Below, one piece after another: positions 1 through 64,000 of a stretch of 64,000 nucleotides of DNA (positions within the stretch are counted from its first letter, which is position 1; every line of letters begins with the position of its first letter). Both the position numbers and the translations under genes were made by a program. The notes beneath the pieces are model-generated. The model was not told the origin of the DNA. It saw only the letters and a list, made by a program, of their open reading frames with translations, and ran no database searches. Source of the stretch: Paulinella micropora. Lineage: Eukaryota; Cercozoa; Imbricatea; Euglyphida. The stretch spans positions 666,199-730,198 of the forward strand of contig BJOX01000048.1 of the NCBI GenBank assembly GCA_009731375.1. Reading direction: 5' to 3'.

Positions 1-82
1 TATATACATGTGTGTATGAATGTGTGAGGACCTTTTTGTCGGGCAGTTGTAGAGACAAAGTATACACACACACACACACATA

Positions 83-133
<51 letters not shown>

Positions 134-205
134 GTATGTATATATGAATGTGTGAGGACCTTTTTGTCGGGCAGTTGTAGAGACAAAGTGGACATATATA
201 TTATA

Positions 206-241
<36 letters not shown>

Positions 242-560
242 TACATACAAATATATATATATATATATATGTGTATATATGTATATATGAATGTGTGAGG
301 ACCTTTTTGTCGGGCAGTTGTAGAGACAAAGTGGACATATATATTATACACACACACACACACATATATATATGTATATATATACATGTATATATGAATG
401 TGTGAGGACCTTTTTGTCGGGCAGTTGTAGAGACAAAGTGGACATATATATTATATACATACATACATACATACATACATATACATAATATATATATATA
501 CATGTGTGTGTATATGAATGTGTGAGGACCTTCTTGTCGGGCAGTTGTAGAGACAAAGTG
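1..560 (-). repeat. Donor-half copies of E43 in AT/ATAC repeats
   Basis: Five copies of a roughly 40-bp core (3' part of E43 plus donor) begin near 27, 155, 298, 404 and 525, about 105-145 bp apart and joined by AT, AC and ATAC runs of varying length. Confidence 0.8.
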
Positions 561-586
561 GACATATATATTATATACATACATAC

Positions 587-617
<31 letters not shown>

Positions 618-642
618 CATGTATATATGAATGTGTGAGGAC

Positions 643-62501
<61,859 letters not shown>

Positions 62502-62521
62502 CTGTGTACAAAGATAGATAG

Positions 62522-62920
62522 ATGAAATATCGACTAATGTCAGAAAAAAGGAGCTTCTGATTTCGTCAACCAGGAAGTCTGTGGGTAAAGTATTAACCCG
62601 ATGCCCAGCTAAGCCGTGATGTTTGCACGGAAGGGACTGATACAGGCAATACCAAAGCTCCCTAGTACCAGGCGGGGCCAGGGCTCGTTCCATAAAGCGC
62701 CCCTTGCAGAACGAGCTCCCACCTCCATTACAGAGGGCCCAGTAAGCAGATGGAGTTTCGAGACTGTTCGACAGTCTAGTATAAACCGACAGAGCACTGT
62801 GGGTTTTATTCCGGGCTCAACAAGCGAGAAAGGGCACCCTGAGGGAACAGGATTGTGCTTCCCGTCGCTATTTCGGCATGTGACTCATAGGCGTATGGCT
62901 AGGCACACATAAGGCACCCC

Positions 62921-62921
<1 letters not shown>
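62522..62921 (-). mobile_element. Retroelement-like family R, copy 6
   Basis: From GAAATATCGAC next to GATA, 16 bp upstream of the E1 acceptor, to AAGGCACCCCAA where GATA resumes. Confidence 0.75.
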
Positions 62922-63011
<90 letters not shown>

Positions 63012-63059
63012 TAGATAGATAGATAGATGGATAGTAGATAGATAGTAGATAGATAGTAT

Positions 63060-63149
<90 letters not shown>

Positions 63150-63208
63150 GTTTGAACCGCCTCCGCGAGACGACAAGCTGTGTACAAAGATAGATAGATA
63201 GATAGATA
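62922..63208 (-). repeat. GATA array with acceptor-half copy of E1
   Basis: Minus tttgtacacag followed by CTTGTCGTCTCGCGGAGGCG, at 63150-63187. Confidence 0.85.
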
Positions 63209-63209
63209 G

Positions 63210-63415
63210 ATGAAATATCGACTAATGTCAGAAAAAAGGAGCTTCTGATTTCGTCAACCAGGAAGTCTGTGGGTAAAGTATTAACCCGATGCCCAGCTAA
63301 GCCGTGATGTTTGCACGGAAGGGACTGATACAGGCAATACCAAAGCTCCCTAGTACCAGGCGGGGCCAGGGCTCGTTCCATAAAGCGCCCCTTGCAGAAC
63401 GAGCTCCCACCTCCA

Positions 63416-63416
<1 letters not shown>
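63210..63416 (-). mobile_element. Retroelement-like family R, copy 7
   Basis: From GAAATATCGAC to CCCACCTCCAAAA, then GATA; truncated in the middle of the unit. Confidence 0.75.
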
Positions 63417-63498
<82 letters not shown>

Positions 63499-63532
63499 TT
63501 TCCATCAACTTGGCCGCCACGACATGCCTGTG

Positions 63533-63619
<87 letters not shown>

Positions 63620-63686
63620 GTAGATAGATAGATAGACATCAAATTGGACGTCGTCTGAACCGCCTCTGCAAGACGACACGCCTGTG

Positions 63687-63770
<84 letters not shown>
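63417..63770 (-). repeat. GATA array with two acceptor-half copies of E1
   Basis: At 63499-63535 a shortened copy and at 63648-63688 a good copy (acceptor ctacacag then GCGTGTCGTCTTGCAGAGGC, reading [15 protein letters not shown]). Confidence 0.85.
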
Positions 63771-63772
<2 letters not shown>

Positions 63773-64000
63773 TGTTTAATATGTTTAATCTATGGGCGTG
63801 GCTTAGCTTGAAAAGCCATTGCCTCCTATACTACCCCCGACAAGAACTTTCAGCACCGGCCAAGCTGCACACCAACCACTGTCTCGCTGTGGTTGGTGTC
63901 TGTGCCCAGTTCAAGCCGAAAGGTAGCCGAGCCCTTTTGAACTATACGGGACAACACTAGAACACTCCCCAGGAGCGTGTGCCCTAAGGAGATGATGCCA
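63771..64000. other. Complex sequence at window edge, unassigned
   Basis: 230 bp of non-repetitive sequence with a short plus-strand open frame (63772-63960). It contains the inverted pair CACACCAACCACTG / GTGGTTGGTGTCTG. It could be a transposable element end; no exon for the ROCO gene is evident. Confidence 0.35.

Overview
This window is eukaryotic nuclear DNA. About 90% is short tandem repeat (GATA, ATAC/GTAT, GTAA, GA, AT, ACAAT, GAA, ATT types). The rest is small islands of complex sequence, most of which have the form 3' splice site, short open exon, 5' splice site on the minus strand. Joining these islands from high to low coordinate, and checking codon phase at each junction, gives one large split gene that fills almost the whole window. 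I place about 43 exons (23 to about 700 nt, roughly 5.1 kb in total). The order of domains is leucine-rich repeats (62.5-57.2 kb), a Roc GTPase domain with P-loop GHGGVGKTS (55.0 kb), G3 DFAGQ (33.1 kb) and a G4-like strand (22.5 kb), then helical sequence that fits a COR domain (about 20-9.5 kb), then a low-complexity C-terminal part (9-0.6 kb). This is the LRR-Roc-COR layout of ROCO-family GTPases. The 5' end lies beyond 64 kb and the 3' end probably lies before position 1, so the gene is partial.

Regions in transcription order: 64-59.5 kb LRR exons with broken copies and a dispersed retroelement-like family; 58-53.5 kb the LRR cap, linker and P-loop; 53-43 kb a very long intron of GATA arrays and some 20 partial copies of exon E8; 42-40 kb Ser/Pro/Thr-rich exons made of coding microsatellite; 38.5-33 kb short exons leading to G3; 31-29.3 kb large disordered inserts; 29-24.7 kb a 4.5-kb GTAA array; 24.4-20 kb the G4 region; 19-14 kb COR-like exons; 13.4-12 kb SINE and retroelement debris; 11.6-6.6 kb the COR end and following exons; 6.5-0 kb satellite arrays and the last three exons I see.

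The most striking pattern is that nearly every exon is flanked by truncated tandem copies of itself, and the copies follow one rule. Copies holding the 5' part of the exon plus the 3' splice site lie only upstream. Copies holding the 3' part plus the 5' splice site lie only downstream. The intact exon sits between them. Introns here seem to have grown by microsatellite-associated duplication of segments that include exon edges, kept only when the exon stayed whole.

Other content: a hairpin (MITE-like) family with 13 copies, one nested in another element; several further inverted-repeat elements; a tRNA-derived SINE with an ATT tail; a family of about seven variably truncated, GATA-flanked retroelement-like copies; minisatellites; and seven runs of N, two of them flanked by identical sequence that looks like an assembly artefact. 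I see no plus-strand gene, rRNA, functional tRNA or CRISPR array. The organism is most likely a protist or alga with large introns (ROCO proteins, some GC-AG introns), but the sequence does not identify it.
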